Assembly: GCF_000807855.2 (NCBI RefSeq)
Contig: NZ_JRYR02000001.1
Coordinates: 3,950,489-4,014,488 of the forward strand
Direction of reading: 5' to 3'
Length of the DNA stretch: 64,000 bases
From: Flammeovirga pacifica
Lineage (GTDB): Bacteria > Bacteroidota > Bacteroidia > Cytophagales > Flammeovirgaceae
Shown here: piece after piece, positions 33,515 through 42,495 of the stretch
Layout of the letters: every line of letters begins with the position of its first letter
Numbering within the stretch: position 1 is the stretch's first letter
The notes under the pieces: generated by a model
Told to the model about the DNA's origin: nothing
Database searches by the model: none
What the model saw: only the letters and a program-made list of their open reading frames with translations
Position numbers and translations under genes: made by a program

Positions 33515-34837
33515 ATGATCTATTATAGTACTAAACGACAAGCCGAAGAGGCTAGCTTAAAGAAAGCCTTATTTAAAGGATTACCTGAAGATAACGGGTT
33601 ATATATGCCTGAGATGATTGCTAAATTACCTCAGGAGTTTTTTGATAATATCGAAAAACTATCGTTTCAAGACATTGCTTATGAAGTAACTAATACTTTA
33701 TTAGGTGAAGATGTTCCTTCTGAAGAAATTCGTAGGATTGTAGACGAAGCAGTTAATTTTGATGCACCTATTGTAAAGGTAGTAGATCAGATTTATTCTT
33801 TGGAGTTATTCCACGGACCAACACTTGCATTCAAAGATTTTGGAGCAAGATTTATGGCTCGTTTGATGTCTTACTTCTTAGAAAAAGGAGAAAAGCTTCA
33901 TATTTTGGTGGCTACTTCTGGAGATACAGGTAGTGCAGTAGCACAAGGTTTCTTTGGCGTAGAAGGTATTCAAGTTACTATCCTTTATCCTAAAGGAAAA
34001 GTAAGCCCGATCCAAGAACAACAATTGACAACTAATGGCGGAAACATCAAGGCAGTTGAAATTGAAGGTACTTTCGATGATTGTCAGAGATTGGTGAAAG
34101 AAGCATTCTTAGATAAAGAACTTTCAGAGGCGTTGAATTTAACATCAGCGAACTCTATCAATATAAGTAGACTAATTCCTCAGTCTTTCTATTACTTTAA
34201 TGCATTTGCACAGTTAAAGAAAGAAGGATTTAAAAAAGTGATTTTCTGTACTCCTTCAGGTAACTTCGGTAACTTGTGTGGTGGTCTTATCGCTAATAAA
34301 ATGGGATTAAAAGTAGAACAATTTATTGCAGCAACAAATGCCAATAAAGTTGTACCAGTTTACCTTAAAACAGAAATATTCCAACCTCGTCCATCTGTAG
34401 CGACTATTTCAAATGCTATGGATGTAGGAGATCCATCTAACTTCCCACGTTTATTAGAATTAAATGATAATTCTTTTGAGAAGTTACAAAAAAGAGTGGC
34501 TGGTGCTTATTTCGATGACGAGGAAACTCGTAAGACAATGAAAGAGGTATACGATCAAACAAATTATGTAATGTGTCCTCATTCAGCAATCGGATATCAG
34601 GCACTTAAAGATTACATGGACAAAGAAGAAGTAGGTAAAAAGACTGCGGGTGTATTCTTATCTACTGCTCATCCAGTTAAATTTGTTGAAATTGTAGAGC
34701 CAGTAATCAATAAGAAATTAGAGATCCCTCAAAGGTTACAAGAAATTATTGATCGTCCTAAAAAAGCTACCTTATTGGAAGCGGACTTCAAGCAATTTAA
34801 AAAATACTTGTTAGCTGCTGTAACAGCAACAGTTTAG
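33515..34837 (+). CDS. thrC: Threonine synthase
   Basis: The start at ATG 33515 (MIYYSTKRQAEE, 440 aa) fits the family; a GTG at 33497 would add six residues. The enzyme turns O-phosphohomoserine into threonine. Motifs: HGPTLAFKDFGARFM with the PLP Lys near residue 107, LVATSGDTGSAVAQGF, TPSGNFGNLCGGL and HPVKFVEIVEP. The gene is monocistronic, between the caspase-like gene and the AraC regulator, with its own promoter and terminator. Confidence 0.96.
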   Translation: MIYYSTKRQAEEASLKKALFKGLPEDNGLYMPEMIAKLPQEFFDNIEKLSFQDIAYEVTNTLLGEDVPSEEIRRIVDEAVNFDAPIVKVVDQIYSLELFHGPTLAFKDFGARFMARLMSYFLEKGEKLHILVATSGDTGSAVAQGFFGVEGIQVTILYPKGKVSPIQEQQLTTNGGNIKAVEIEGTFDDCQRLVKEAFLDKELSEALNLTSANSINISRLIPQSFYYFNAFAQLKKEGFKKVIFCTPSGNFGNLCGGLIANKMGLKVEQFIAATNANKVVPVYLKTEIFQPRPSVATISNAMDVGDPSNFPRLLELNDNSFEKLQKRVAGAYFDDEETRKTMKEVYDQTNYVMCPHSAIGYQALKDYMDKEEVGKKTAGVFLSTAHPVKFVEIVEPVINKKLEIPQRLQEIIDRPKKATLLEADFKQFKKYLLAAVTATV

Positions 34838-34863
34838 CATAGTATTATCACATCTATACTCTG

Positions 34864-34900
34864 AACTCCTTTTATGTTTACATAGAAGGAGTTTTTTTTT
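34864..34900 (+). terminator. Terminator of thrC
   Basis: AACTCCTT (34864-34871) pairs with AAGGAGTT (34886-34893), and a T-run follows directly. Confidence 0.85.
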
Positions 34901-34936
34901 GTAACTTCATTATTGAATAATTAGATGAAATAGATA

Positions 34937-35968
34937 ATGATGAAGGATCAATTAGTTGTAGAAGTGTTTGATCGAGATAATTGGATTAACGAAGTAGCTC
35001 CACAATTAAATTATGAACTTAAGGGAGATCGGAAAAAAATATTATTCGATAACGAGGAGATTGGTAAAGTTCACTTAGAAATAATAAACATAGAAGAAGG
35101 CTTATTTATTCGATATTCTGATATTTTACTTAATCAGGACATTGTTTTTAAAGAGTATGGAAATAATAAAGGCCTCAAATATTATGTTTTCGAGTTTGCT
35201 TTTCAAGGTTATCCCGACGGAACTGTGATAAGTGATTTACCAGGGAAATCTCTCTCTGAGAAAAAAAATATCTATTTATACTCTGACAATTCCTCTATAA
35301 TGGGGAAGTTTCCTTCAAATATTCAACATACGTTTATGACTATTTTTGTAGGTGATCAGTGGTTAAAAAGAAATTTCCAAGATTTTCTAAACCTTCATCC
35401 TTATTTTAATGTCAGCTTGGAGTCCAACAGGACATTTTTTAAGAAGATGGAATATGGAGTCAATTTTGAAAAAACATTAGAACAATTGATGTCAAGGAGT
35501 TACTCTGATGAGTTAAGAAGGCCCATTTATAAGGGAGTAGTTCTAATGATTGTTTCTGAAGTATTATACAGGTTTACAGAATTAGATTCAGGTAAGTATT
35601 CTTTTGAAAAAGAAATTCAACAAAAGTTAGATGATTTAGAAGAGTACATCAAAGAGAATTTGAGTAATGAAATAACTGTAGGGCAATTGTGTAAAAGAAT
35701 AGGGTTTTCAAAAACTAAACTCCATCATTTATTCAAAGATTATTTTAAGTATTCTATGTATGATTATATCAAACATCTAAGAATGACTAAAGCAAAATCA
35801 TTACTAATGACAACTAGTTTAAGTATTGCTGAAGTAGCTAATATGGTAGGGTATAATTCAGTGACTCACTTTACCAATTTATTTAAAAAAGAAAATGGTA
35901 TTACTCCGAGTAAGTTTAAAAATGGAGGGTATTCAGATACCTTTGGAGGTTTTGTTAAATCAAAGTAG
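34937..35968 (+). CDS. AraC-family transcriptional regulator
   Basis: The 343-aa protein has an N-terminal sensing part (about residues 1-230) and a C-terminal AraC/XylS DNA-binding domain (about 235-335) with LCKRIGFSKTKLHHLFKDYF and SIAEVANMVGYNSVTHFTNLFKKENGITPSKF. It is followed by an efflux operon on the same strand after a 333-bp gap, so it may control that operon; this is inferred from position. The start is at ATG 34937 or the adjacent ATG at 34940. Confidence 0.88.
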   Translation: MMKDQLVVEVFDRDNWINEVAPQLNYELKGDRKKILFDNEEIGKVHLEIINIEEGLFIRYSDILLNQDIVFKEYGNNKGLKYYVFEFAFQGYPDGTVISDLPGKSLSEKKNIYLYSDNSSIMGKFPSNIQHTFMTIFVGDQWLKRNFQDFLNLHPYFNVSLESNRTFFKKMEYGVNFEKTLEQLMSRSYSDELRRPIYKGVVLMIVSEVLYRFTELDSGKYSFEKEIQQKLDDLEEYIKENLSNEITVGQLCKRIGFSKTKLHHLFKDYFKYSMYDYIKHLRMTKAKSLLMTTSLSIAEVANMVGYNSVTHFTNLFKKENGITPSKFKNGGYSDTFGGFVKSK

Positions 35969-36301
35969 TTTATGTATAAACAATAAGAACTAATCAATAG
36001 ATTGTGTTATTGTTATTGTTTTTTTGATAAGTCATTTTTGATAAGAATGTCTTATATAGTATTAAAAATCAGTATTTAGTGTGGTTAATTTGTAAATATA
36101 AATCATTAAAGCTTAACAATAATCAAGTGAACAATCGCATAATAACATTTGATATTTTGAATAATTATTTTGTTTAAGCTTGTGTTACATTTGAAGTGAA
36201 TCAATTACTTATCGAGGAAATAAATAAAGCGGAATTATTTTGATCAATATTTATTCATTTATAATTCTATTTATGCCTCATTAATCTTTTACTTCACTGA
36301 T
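35969..36301. other. 333-bp intergenic region with promoter and weak terminator
   Basis: AACAATAA (35979-35986) pairs with TTATTGTT (36007-36014) and T-rich DNA follows, a probable weak terminator of the AraC gene. TACATTTG (36186-36193) is a perfect -7 element; no TTTG lies at the ideal distance, so the efflux promoter may need an activator such as the AraC protein. Otherwise the region is plain AT-rich sequence. Confidence 0.5.
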
Positions 36302-36679
36302 ATGAAAAAAATAACTACCCTTTCTGTTATCATGATGTCGATTCTAGCGACGTTACCAACAAATGCTCATGCTATGGTGAGCCCAGAAAAAGTAAATTCT
36401 GTAGCTGAGATTATGTCTTGGGTTGTGATTTGTGTAGTTCCTGTAGTATTTGCTTGGGTATTCTGGAAAATTCATGTTATCCCAGAGGAAATTGCAAAAA
36501 AGAGAAATCACCCTCAACAAGATTCTATCCACATGATGTGTCTTTTATCTCTAGTGATGGGTGGAATGCTATGGCCAATTGCACTTATTTGGGCCTATTC
36601 TAATCCAATGCAATTTTATCAAACTCAAGAGTCTTCTTTTGGAAACTCTAAAGAGGAACCCGTAAAAGAAGTAGCTTAA
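36302..36679 (+). CDS. DUF3302 membrane protein
   Basis: The 125-aa protein has a signal-like first segment (cleavage near NAHAM) and two later membrane segments. The motif KRNHPQQDSIHMM and the following MLWPIALIWAY match the DUF3302 family (E. coli YiaW), which stands next to HlyD-like proteins such as YiaV. It is probably an accessory subunit of the efflux system at the inner membrane. The HlyD gene starts 24 bp downstream. Confidence 0.8.
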   Translation: MKKITTLSVIMMSILATLPTNAHAMVSPEKVNSVAEIMSWVVICVVPVVFAWVFWKIHVIPEEIAKKRNHPQQDSIHMMCLLSLVMGGMLWPIALIWAYSNPMQFYQTQESSFGNSKEEPVKEVA

Positions 36680-36703
36680 TTCAATCCCAAAAAATAATTT
36701 CTC

Positions 36704-37822
36704 ATGGTAGATTTAATATTAATAGTATACTGTTTAATCGTTTGGTTAGTATTTATCAAATTTAAACTGATTGCGTGGAATACCACTTCCAAATTAATTG
36801 TTTTTATAATACCTGTAGTTGGTATAACAGCCTTAGTGTTAGCTATGAATATTTATATGCCTTCCTCTGATGATGTTAGGGTATACAATAAATCTGTTCA
36901 AGTAAAATCCAATGTTAGAGGTAGAGTAGAAAAGATATTTGTTCAAGAAAACTCTTCAATTTTAAAAGGAGACACCCTTTTCTTAATAGAACAAAAGCCA
37001 TTTCTTGCCCAAATTGAAGGTCTAGAAGCCTCTATCGAAAAAGCAAGAGCAACAGTTAGTGTTCAATATAAAAATGTAGATGCTGTTCGTGCCAATAGAA
37101 AAGCAGTAGAAGCTCAATTAGATTTACAAAGAACCCGTGAACGCCAGTTTCAAGAGTTAGTAGATGCCAATGCTGGTAATCGTTTTGATTTAGAACAAGC
37201 TCAAAATAATGTAAAGCAATTAGAAGCACAATTAATGCAATTAAAGGCACAAGAAGCTTCTATTTTAGCAACAATTAAAGCAGAGTATAAAGGAGAACAA
37301 GTTTCTGTAGCTGAACTGACTGCTAAGTTAGAAAAAGCAGAATGGGATTTGGAGCAAACGGTAGTAAAATCTCCAATTGATGCTACTGTTGTTAATTTAC
37401 AATTACGCCCTGGTGCAATGGCATTACCTCTTACAGATTTAATGACATTGGTTGAGGGGAAACAAAATATTATCGCATCGTTTGATCAAAACGAATTGCA
37501 TAAGATGAAGGAAGGAGATGAAGTTGATTTAGCTTTTGTGACTAGACCAGGTGAAATCATTAATGGTAAAATTGAGTCTATCGTTTGGGCATCAAGTAGA
37601 GGTCAATTATTACCTTCGGGAAAGATTCCTACTATGGATCAAAATATTCAAAAGCAAGGGAAGTACTTTGTGAAATTTTCATCTGAGGAAAATAATATTC
37701 CAATGGGAGCAAATGGTTCAGTGGCTGTGTATACATCACAAACACAACCGTTCTACATCATTAGAAAAGTGATGATCCGTTTGTCTTCGAAATTCAATTA
37801 CTTGATTTTAAAAGCACACTAA
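36704..37822 (+). CDS. HlyD-family membrane fusion protein (YibH/YiaV-like)
   Basis: The 372-aa protein has an N-terminal pair of hydrophobic segments (about residues 1-50), then the split biotinyl-lipoyl domain (VQVKSNVRGRVEKIFVQENSSILKGDTLF and VVKSPIDATVVNLQLRPGAM) around a coiled coil (about 95-200), and a beta-barrel domain. It should bridge an inner-membrane component to the TolC-like protein encoded 10 bp downstream. No RND, MFS or ABC pump gene is in this operon; DUF3302 is the only other membrane partner. Confidence 0.85.
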   Translation: MVDLILIVYCLIVWLVFIKFKLIAWNTTSKLIVFIIPVVGITALVLAMNIYMPSSDDVRVYNKSVQVKSNVRGRVEKIFVQENSSILKGDTLFLIEQKPFLAQIEGLEASIEKARATVSVQYKNVDAVRANRKAVEAQLDLQRTRERQFQELVDANAGNRFDLEQAQNNVKQLEAQLMQLKAQEASILATIKAEYKGEQVSVAELTAKLEKAEWDLEQTVVKSPIDATVVNLQLRPGAMALPLTDLMTLVEGKQNIIASFDQNELHKMKEGDEVDLAFVTRPGEIINGKIESIVWASSRGQLLPSGKIPTMDQNIQKQGKYFVKFSSEENNIPMGANGSVAVYTSQTQPFYIIRKVMIRLSSKFNYLILKAH

Positions 37823-37832
37823 AAGAAACATC

Positions 37833-39224
37833 ATGAAAAAGAAAACCATATTCAGTTTCTTTTTGGTGAGTGTCTTTACTTTTACGAGTTGCTTAAACTT
37901 GAAAGAGGCACCTAATCAAGAAGAGATTAGAGAAGATAATACAGCCCTAGATAACATGAGAATACCTGATGATTGGGTATTTCAAGACATGGATTCTACC
38001 CAAAAAATGAATTTAGATTGGGTAAAAGAATGGGAGACTCAAAATATCGATGCACTTATCGAAGAAGCTTATCAATACAATGCCGATGTTCAGATTGCAT
38101 CTTCTAGAATTGAACAAGCCAACCAAGGTTTAAAACTTGCTAAATCAAGAATGAAACCTCAAGTAGGTGCAGGAGGATCAGCAGGGTACTTACCTGTTCA
38201 AAATTCAGCTGGACCAGCGTATGGAATAGTCAATGCATCTTGGGAAATAGATCTTTGGGGTAAACTACGTTATGGTAATAAATCTGCTGAAACAATGATT
38301 TATTCTGCTGAATATGCACAAAAGAAACTGAAACAAGTTTTATCTGCTTCTATTGCCAGAGCATATTATACTTCGATCTATATAGTCGAACAAAAAGAGT
38401 TATTAAATGATGCTATCGAAACGACGGAATCGATGTCAGAATTTAATAAGGCTCGATTAAAAGTTGGCGTAGCAAAGGAATCTGATGTACTACAAATGGA
38501 TGCTCAGATTGCCAAGTACAAAGAATCTTTGGTGATCTTAGATCAAATGGAATTGGATGTGAAACGCTCTATTGAGTTATTAATGGGACGTTATCCAAAA
38601 GGAGAATTGGCAATAGAAGAATCATTAATGGATCTTTCTACTGAGTTGCCCGAGGAGTTTCCTATGAGTTTATTAGAAAACCGTCCTGAAATCATGATTT
38701 CTCAATATGCTGTAGCAAAAGCCTTTTATGATAAAGAAGTAGCAAAAGCCTCAAGATGGCCATCTGTAAGTTTAAATACTTCTTTTGGTGGAGTAAATCA
38801 GACTTTACAAGGAATGTGGCATTTGTCTAATCCTATTTTTACTCTAGGAGGTAGTTTGGTAACACCAATTTTCACAGGTGGGGCAATTAAAGCAAATATT
38901 GCTATCCAAAATGAGCAACAAAAACAGGCTGTTTTGTACTATGCTAAATCCTATTTAAATGCGTTGAGCGAAGTAGAGACTAGTTTAAATGGTGTTCAAG
39001 CTGTAGAAGGACGTTTTGAACAATCAAATATAGCATTAGAAAATTTACAAAGAACTTACGAATTGTCTGAAAAGCAATATCAAGTAGGTAATGAAAATAT
39101 GTATACGTTGCTTCAAAAGCAGCTACAATTAATTGATGAATCCACAAACCAATTGAATTTAAAATATGAGAAAATAGCCCAGAGAATTAATCTTTATATG
39201 GCTTTAGGTGGAGACTACTTATAA
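37833..39224 (+). CDS. TolC/OprM-like outer-membrane efflux lipoprotein
   Basis: The 463-aa protein has a lipobox TFTSC (Cys near residue 20) and two outer-membrane efflux domains of the NodT/OprM type: NASWEIDLWGKLRYGNKSAE, RLKVGVAKESDVLQMDAQ, TLGGSLVTPIFTGGAIKANI and ELSEKQYQVGNENMYTLL. It forms a trimeric exit duct across the outer membrane. It completes the DUF3302-HlyD-OMF operon. Length is typical. Confidence 0.88.
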   Translation: MKKKTIFSFFLVSVFTFTSCLNLKEAPNQEEIREDNTALDNMRIPDDWVFQDMDSTQKMNLDWVKEWETQNIDALIEEAYQYNADVQIASSRIEQANQGLKLAKSRMKPQVGAGGSAGYLPVQNSAGPAYGIVNASWEIDLWGKLRYGNKSAETMIYSAEYAQKKLKQVLSASIARAYYTSIYIVEQKELLNDAIETTESMSEFNKARLKVGVAKESDVLQMDAQIAKYKESLVILDQMELDVKRSIELLMGRYPKGELAIEESLMDLSTELPEEFPMSLLENRPEIMISQYAVAKAFYDKEVAKASRWPSVSLNTSFGGVNQTLQGMWHLSNPIFTLGGSLVTPIFTGGAIKANIAIQNEQQKQAVLYYAKSYLNALSEVETSLNGVQAVEGRFEQSNIALENLQRTYELSEKQYQVGNENMYTLLQKQLQLIDESTNQLNLKYEKIAQRINLYMALGGDYL

Positions 39225-39361
39225 AATAAGTTCAAAGTTATTTTTCGGTGAACTTGTGTTCGTAATAATGATGTTGATACATACTACTACTTATCTCTTA
39301 AATAGAGTGACATAATTATAGCAAGGAAATGAATTGAAATTCGATTGATCTCCTTAATAAC

Positions 39362-39408
39362 AAAAACCACCTTTTAAAGTTTCATAATCACTTTATAAGG
39401 TGGTTTTT
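39362..39408. terminator. Bidirectional terminator
   Basis: AAAAACCACCTT (39362-39373) pairs with AAGGTGGTTTTT (39397-39408). It separates the efflux operon from the convergent peptidase gene. Confidence 0.85.
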
Positions 39409-39433
39409 ATTGTGTATCCAATTGGATAAAATA

Positions 39434-41605
39434 TTATAGATTATTTTCTACAAATTCTGTCATTTGTGTATACAAGTGCAATCTAGTGTTACCTCCATAG
39501 ATACCGTGGTTTCTATTTGGGTAGTAGAATTCTCTAAATTGCTTGTTTGCATTGATTAATGCTGATGATAAATCAAATGAATTTTGAACATGAACATTAT
39601 CATCACCAGTACCATGAACTAAGAAGAATTTACCTTTCAATTTATCTACATGATGTATCGGTGAATTATCATCATATCCAGATGCATTATCTTGAGGTAA
39701 CGCTTGGAAACGCTCCGTGTAAATAGTATCATAATATCTCCAATTTGTTACAGGAGCAACAGCAATAGCCATTTTAAAGTAATCAGCACCTGTAAATAAA
39801 CAAAGAGATGACATGTAGCCACCAAAACTCCATCCCCAAATACCAATTCTTCCTGCATCAACATAATTTTGCTCTCCTAACCATTTTGCTGTTGCAATTT
39901 GATCGATCGCTTCATATTTACCCAATTGTTTGTAAGTAACATGTTTAAAGTCTCTACCTCTAGAACCTGTACCTCTAGGATCTACCACACAAACAATATA
40001 TCCTTTCTGAGTCAACATTTGATGCCATGCATAATTGCTTCCTCCCCATGAATTAGCGACTTGATTAGAGCCAGGTCCTGAATATTGGAACATGAGTACA
40101 GGGTATTTTTTAGAAGCATCAAAATTGGCTGGCTTTAGCATATAGCCATATAATTCAATATCATCTTCCGTTTTGAACGTGAATAATTCTTTGTTGACAA
40201 AACCATACTCTTCAATAGTTTTTGAGAAGTTAGCGTTATCAACCAATACTTTTACCAATTGATTTTTCTTTGTCTTGAATAAAGAAGTGGTAGAAACTTC
40301 ATTGGCATTAGAGTGAACAGCAATATAATAGCTGAAATCATGACTCATATTTACCAAGGTTTGTCCAGCCTTCGTACTTAAACGCACTTTTTTCTTTCCA
40401 TACAAATCGATAGCATAGAAATCGCGGTCTAAATCATTCTCCTCGTTCGAGATATAATAAATAACAGGCTTTTTGATGTTTTCATTGATACCAACAATAG
40501 AAGTCACTTCCCAATCACCATTTGTAATCTGACGAACTAATTTGCCATTGATATCATAAAGGTAGATATGCTTGAACCCATCTTGTTCAGAAGTATAAAT
40601 AAAATGTTTACCATCTTTTAAGTACGTTAAATCATCATTATAATCAAGGTCAACATAAGTTTTTGCTTCCTCAGAAAGAATTACTTCACTACTTCCAGTT
40701 AATGCACTAGCATGAAGTACTTCTAATTTATTTTGAAGACGATTCATTCTAATCATGGATAAGATACTAGCATCTTGTGTCCATTGAATCCTAGGAATAT
40801 AGATATCAGTTTCTTTTCCGATATCCATTTTTTGATGCTTACCTGATGTTAAATTCACTACAGATACAGAAACGATAGAGTTTTTCTCGCCTGCTTTAGG
40901 GTATTTAAATCTGTAATCTACAGGGTAAAGCTGACCCCAATATTGCATATTGTATTCAGGTACTTCAGTTTCATCAAAAGTTTGATATGCAATTTTTTCG
41001 CTATCCGGAGACCATGCAAATGCTTTTGCCATAGAAAATTCTTCTTCATAAACCCAATCAGCAGAACCGTTGATAATATGGTTAAACTTACCATCTTTCG
41101 TTAACTGAGTTTCTTTCATAGAAGCTAAGTCCACAACGAAAAGGTTATTCTCTCTAACAAAAGCAACTTTTTTACCATCAGGTGATAAAGTAGCATACGA
41201 TTGTTTTCCGTTATCAGAAAGTTTGGTTAGTTTTTTAGAGCCAAAATTATAAATAAAATATTCAGCTTTGAAAGACCTTCTATAAATGGCTTCTCTTTCT
41301 GTCATTAATAAAACTTGAGATTCATCTGCAGAGAAAGAGTATCCAGCAATTTTAATATCTAAATCATTTCCATCAATAATTGTTGCTACAGCTTCGCCTG
41401 TGGCTACATTATTTTTAATGATTTGATTTTTTTTCAGGCTTGAATAAAATCCTCCATCATTCATCCATCGAACAGAATTGACAGAATTAGGATAGAATTT
41501 ATATTCTGACCAAATGTTTTCTAGAGTAATATTTTTTGTTTGAGCAAATGAACTGATGCACAATAACGTCATCAGTAAACTCATTAGCATTGTAGTTTTC
41601 TTCAT
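39434..41605 (-). CDS. Dipeptidyl peptidase IV-family serine peptidase
   Basis: The start at ATG 41605 (MKKTTMLMSLL, cleavage near SSFAQ) gives 723 aa; an in-frame ATG at 41698 would put 31 unlikely residues ahead of the signal peptide. An N-terminal beta-propeller (DPPIV_N, about 40-480) precedes the alpha/beta hydrolase domain. The catalytic triad is in GIWGWSFGGYMS (Ser), HGTGDDNVHVQ (Asp) and NRNHGIYGGN (His). It cleaves dipeptides from peptide N-termini, and S9B relatives prefer Xaa-Pro. It probably acts in the periplasm or on the surface for peptide use. Confidence 0.93.
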   Translation of the reverse strand: MKKTTMLMSLLMTLLCISSFAQTKNITLENIWSEYKFYPNSVNSVRWMNDGGFYSSLKKNQIIKNNVATGEAVATIIDGNDLDIKIAGYSFSADESQVLLMTEREAIYRRSFKAEYFIYNFGSKKLTKLSDNGKQSYATLSPDGKKVAFVRENNLFVVDLASMKETQLTKDGKFNHIINGSADWVYEEEFSMAKAFAWSPDSEKIAYQTFDETEVPEYNMQYWGQLYPVDYRFKYPKAGEKNSIVSVSVVNLTSGKHQKMDIGKETDIYIPRIQWTQDASILSMIRMNRLQNKLEVLHASALTGSSEVILSEEAKTYVDLDYNDDLTYLKDGKHFIYTSEQDGFKHIYLYDINGKLVRQITNGDWEVTSIVGINENIKKPVIYYISNEENDLDRDFYAIDLYGKKKVRLSTKAGQTLVNMSHDFSYYIAVHSNANEVSTTSLFKTKKNQLVKVLVDNANFSKTIEEYGFVNKELFTFKTEDDIELYGYMLKPANFDASKKYPVLMFQYSGPGSNQVANSWGGSNYAWHQMLTQKGYIVCVVDPRGTGSRGRDFKHVTYKQLGKYEAIDQIATAKWLGEQNYVDAGRIGIWGWSFGGYMSSLCLFTGADYFKMAIAVAPVTNWRYYDTIYTERFQALPQDNASGYDDNSPIHHVDKLKGKFFLVHGTGDDNVHVQNSFDLSSALINANKQFREFYYPNRNHGIYGGNTRLHLYTQMTEFVENNL

Positions 41606-41765
41606 TCCAGTGTTAATTGAATTCTTATGAAAGTTTAAATTTTTCACAATTAAGTAAAAATCATTGATCCATGAAATAGAATCTAACTCTTGAGTCAATA
41701 TATATATGATTTCTTCTAATTACATAACATCTATTTTTATACAAAGTATCATTTTTTTAATGAAA

Positions 41766-41801
41766 AAAAACTTACTCTTGATATGTCAAAAGTAAGTTTT
41801 T
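41766..41801 (-). terminator. Terminator of 129-aa gene
   Basis: AAAAACTTAC (41766-41775) pairs with GTAAGTTTTT (41792-41801), with T-runs on both sides, downstream of the gene ending at 41899. Confidence 0.75.
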
Positions 41802-41898
41802 CAATGATTACAGAAGAATGATATTTCTATAAATTGGTGTTATAAATATTGAATTGGAAATTTAATTCTTTTGGTAGCCAACACATCAAATTATTATA

Positions 41899-42288
41899 TT
41901 AATAAGCTAAATCTCTATTGTCATTTTGAGAATTATCATTAGGTATCATTTCTACTTTATCATTCGTATATTCCTCATTTTTATGCATTTCAAACATAGA
42001 ATTTTGTTCCACTTCATTATTGAAATTTTCATGAGGTTGTTGTAAATGATATAGTTCATCTTCTAAGAAATAGATGTGATTTTGCATATCATCCATTTTC
42101 TTATTTTTATCATAAACGGTTTTGTGCAATTTGTCAATGTAACGCTGACTGTCTTCTAACATCTTTTTTAGTCTCTCGATGTAAAGGTCTGGAGATTCAT
42201 TCCAACCTTGTTCGAATAAAGTTTGTTTCTTTCGGTTAAGTTCAGCTTGACGTGAATTCTTCGGATATAGATTGCCAGAATTTTTCAT
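41899..42288 (-). CDS. Hypothetical coiled-coil protein
   Basis: The 129-aa protein starts MKNSGNLYPKNSRQAELNRKK. Residues 28-85 form a predicted coiled coil (YIERLKKMLEDSQRYIDKLHK, then DKNKKMDDMQNHIYFLEDELYHL). The C-terminus is acidic and Asn-rich. It has no signal peptide or TM and I do not recognise a family. It lies between the peptidase gene and the TonB receptor on the same strand, with its own terminator, so it appears independent. Confidence 0.6.
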   Translation of the reverse strand: MKNSGNLYPKNSRQAELNRKKQTLFEQGWNESPDLYIERLKKMLEDSQRYIDKLHKTVYDKNKKMDDMQNHIYFLEDELYHLQQPHENFNNEVEQNSMFEMHKNEEYTNDKVEMIPNDNSQNDNRDLAY

Positions 42289-42495
42289 ATTTAAATTTAA
42301 AAAAATGATAAGTAGTGAATACTATTGAATTTCAATTGTGTTATCAGAATAAACCAGTTTGTTATTAGATTTATAGATGAATAGGTATTAGGTAATTATG
42401 TAACACGTTTGCTAGGTATGTATGCAAAATTAGCAGTTGTGTAAACATTTGCAAATAAATCGTAATGTTTTATTAAATAACAATCCTTAAAATAA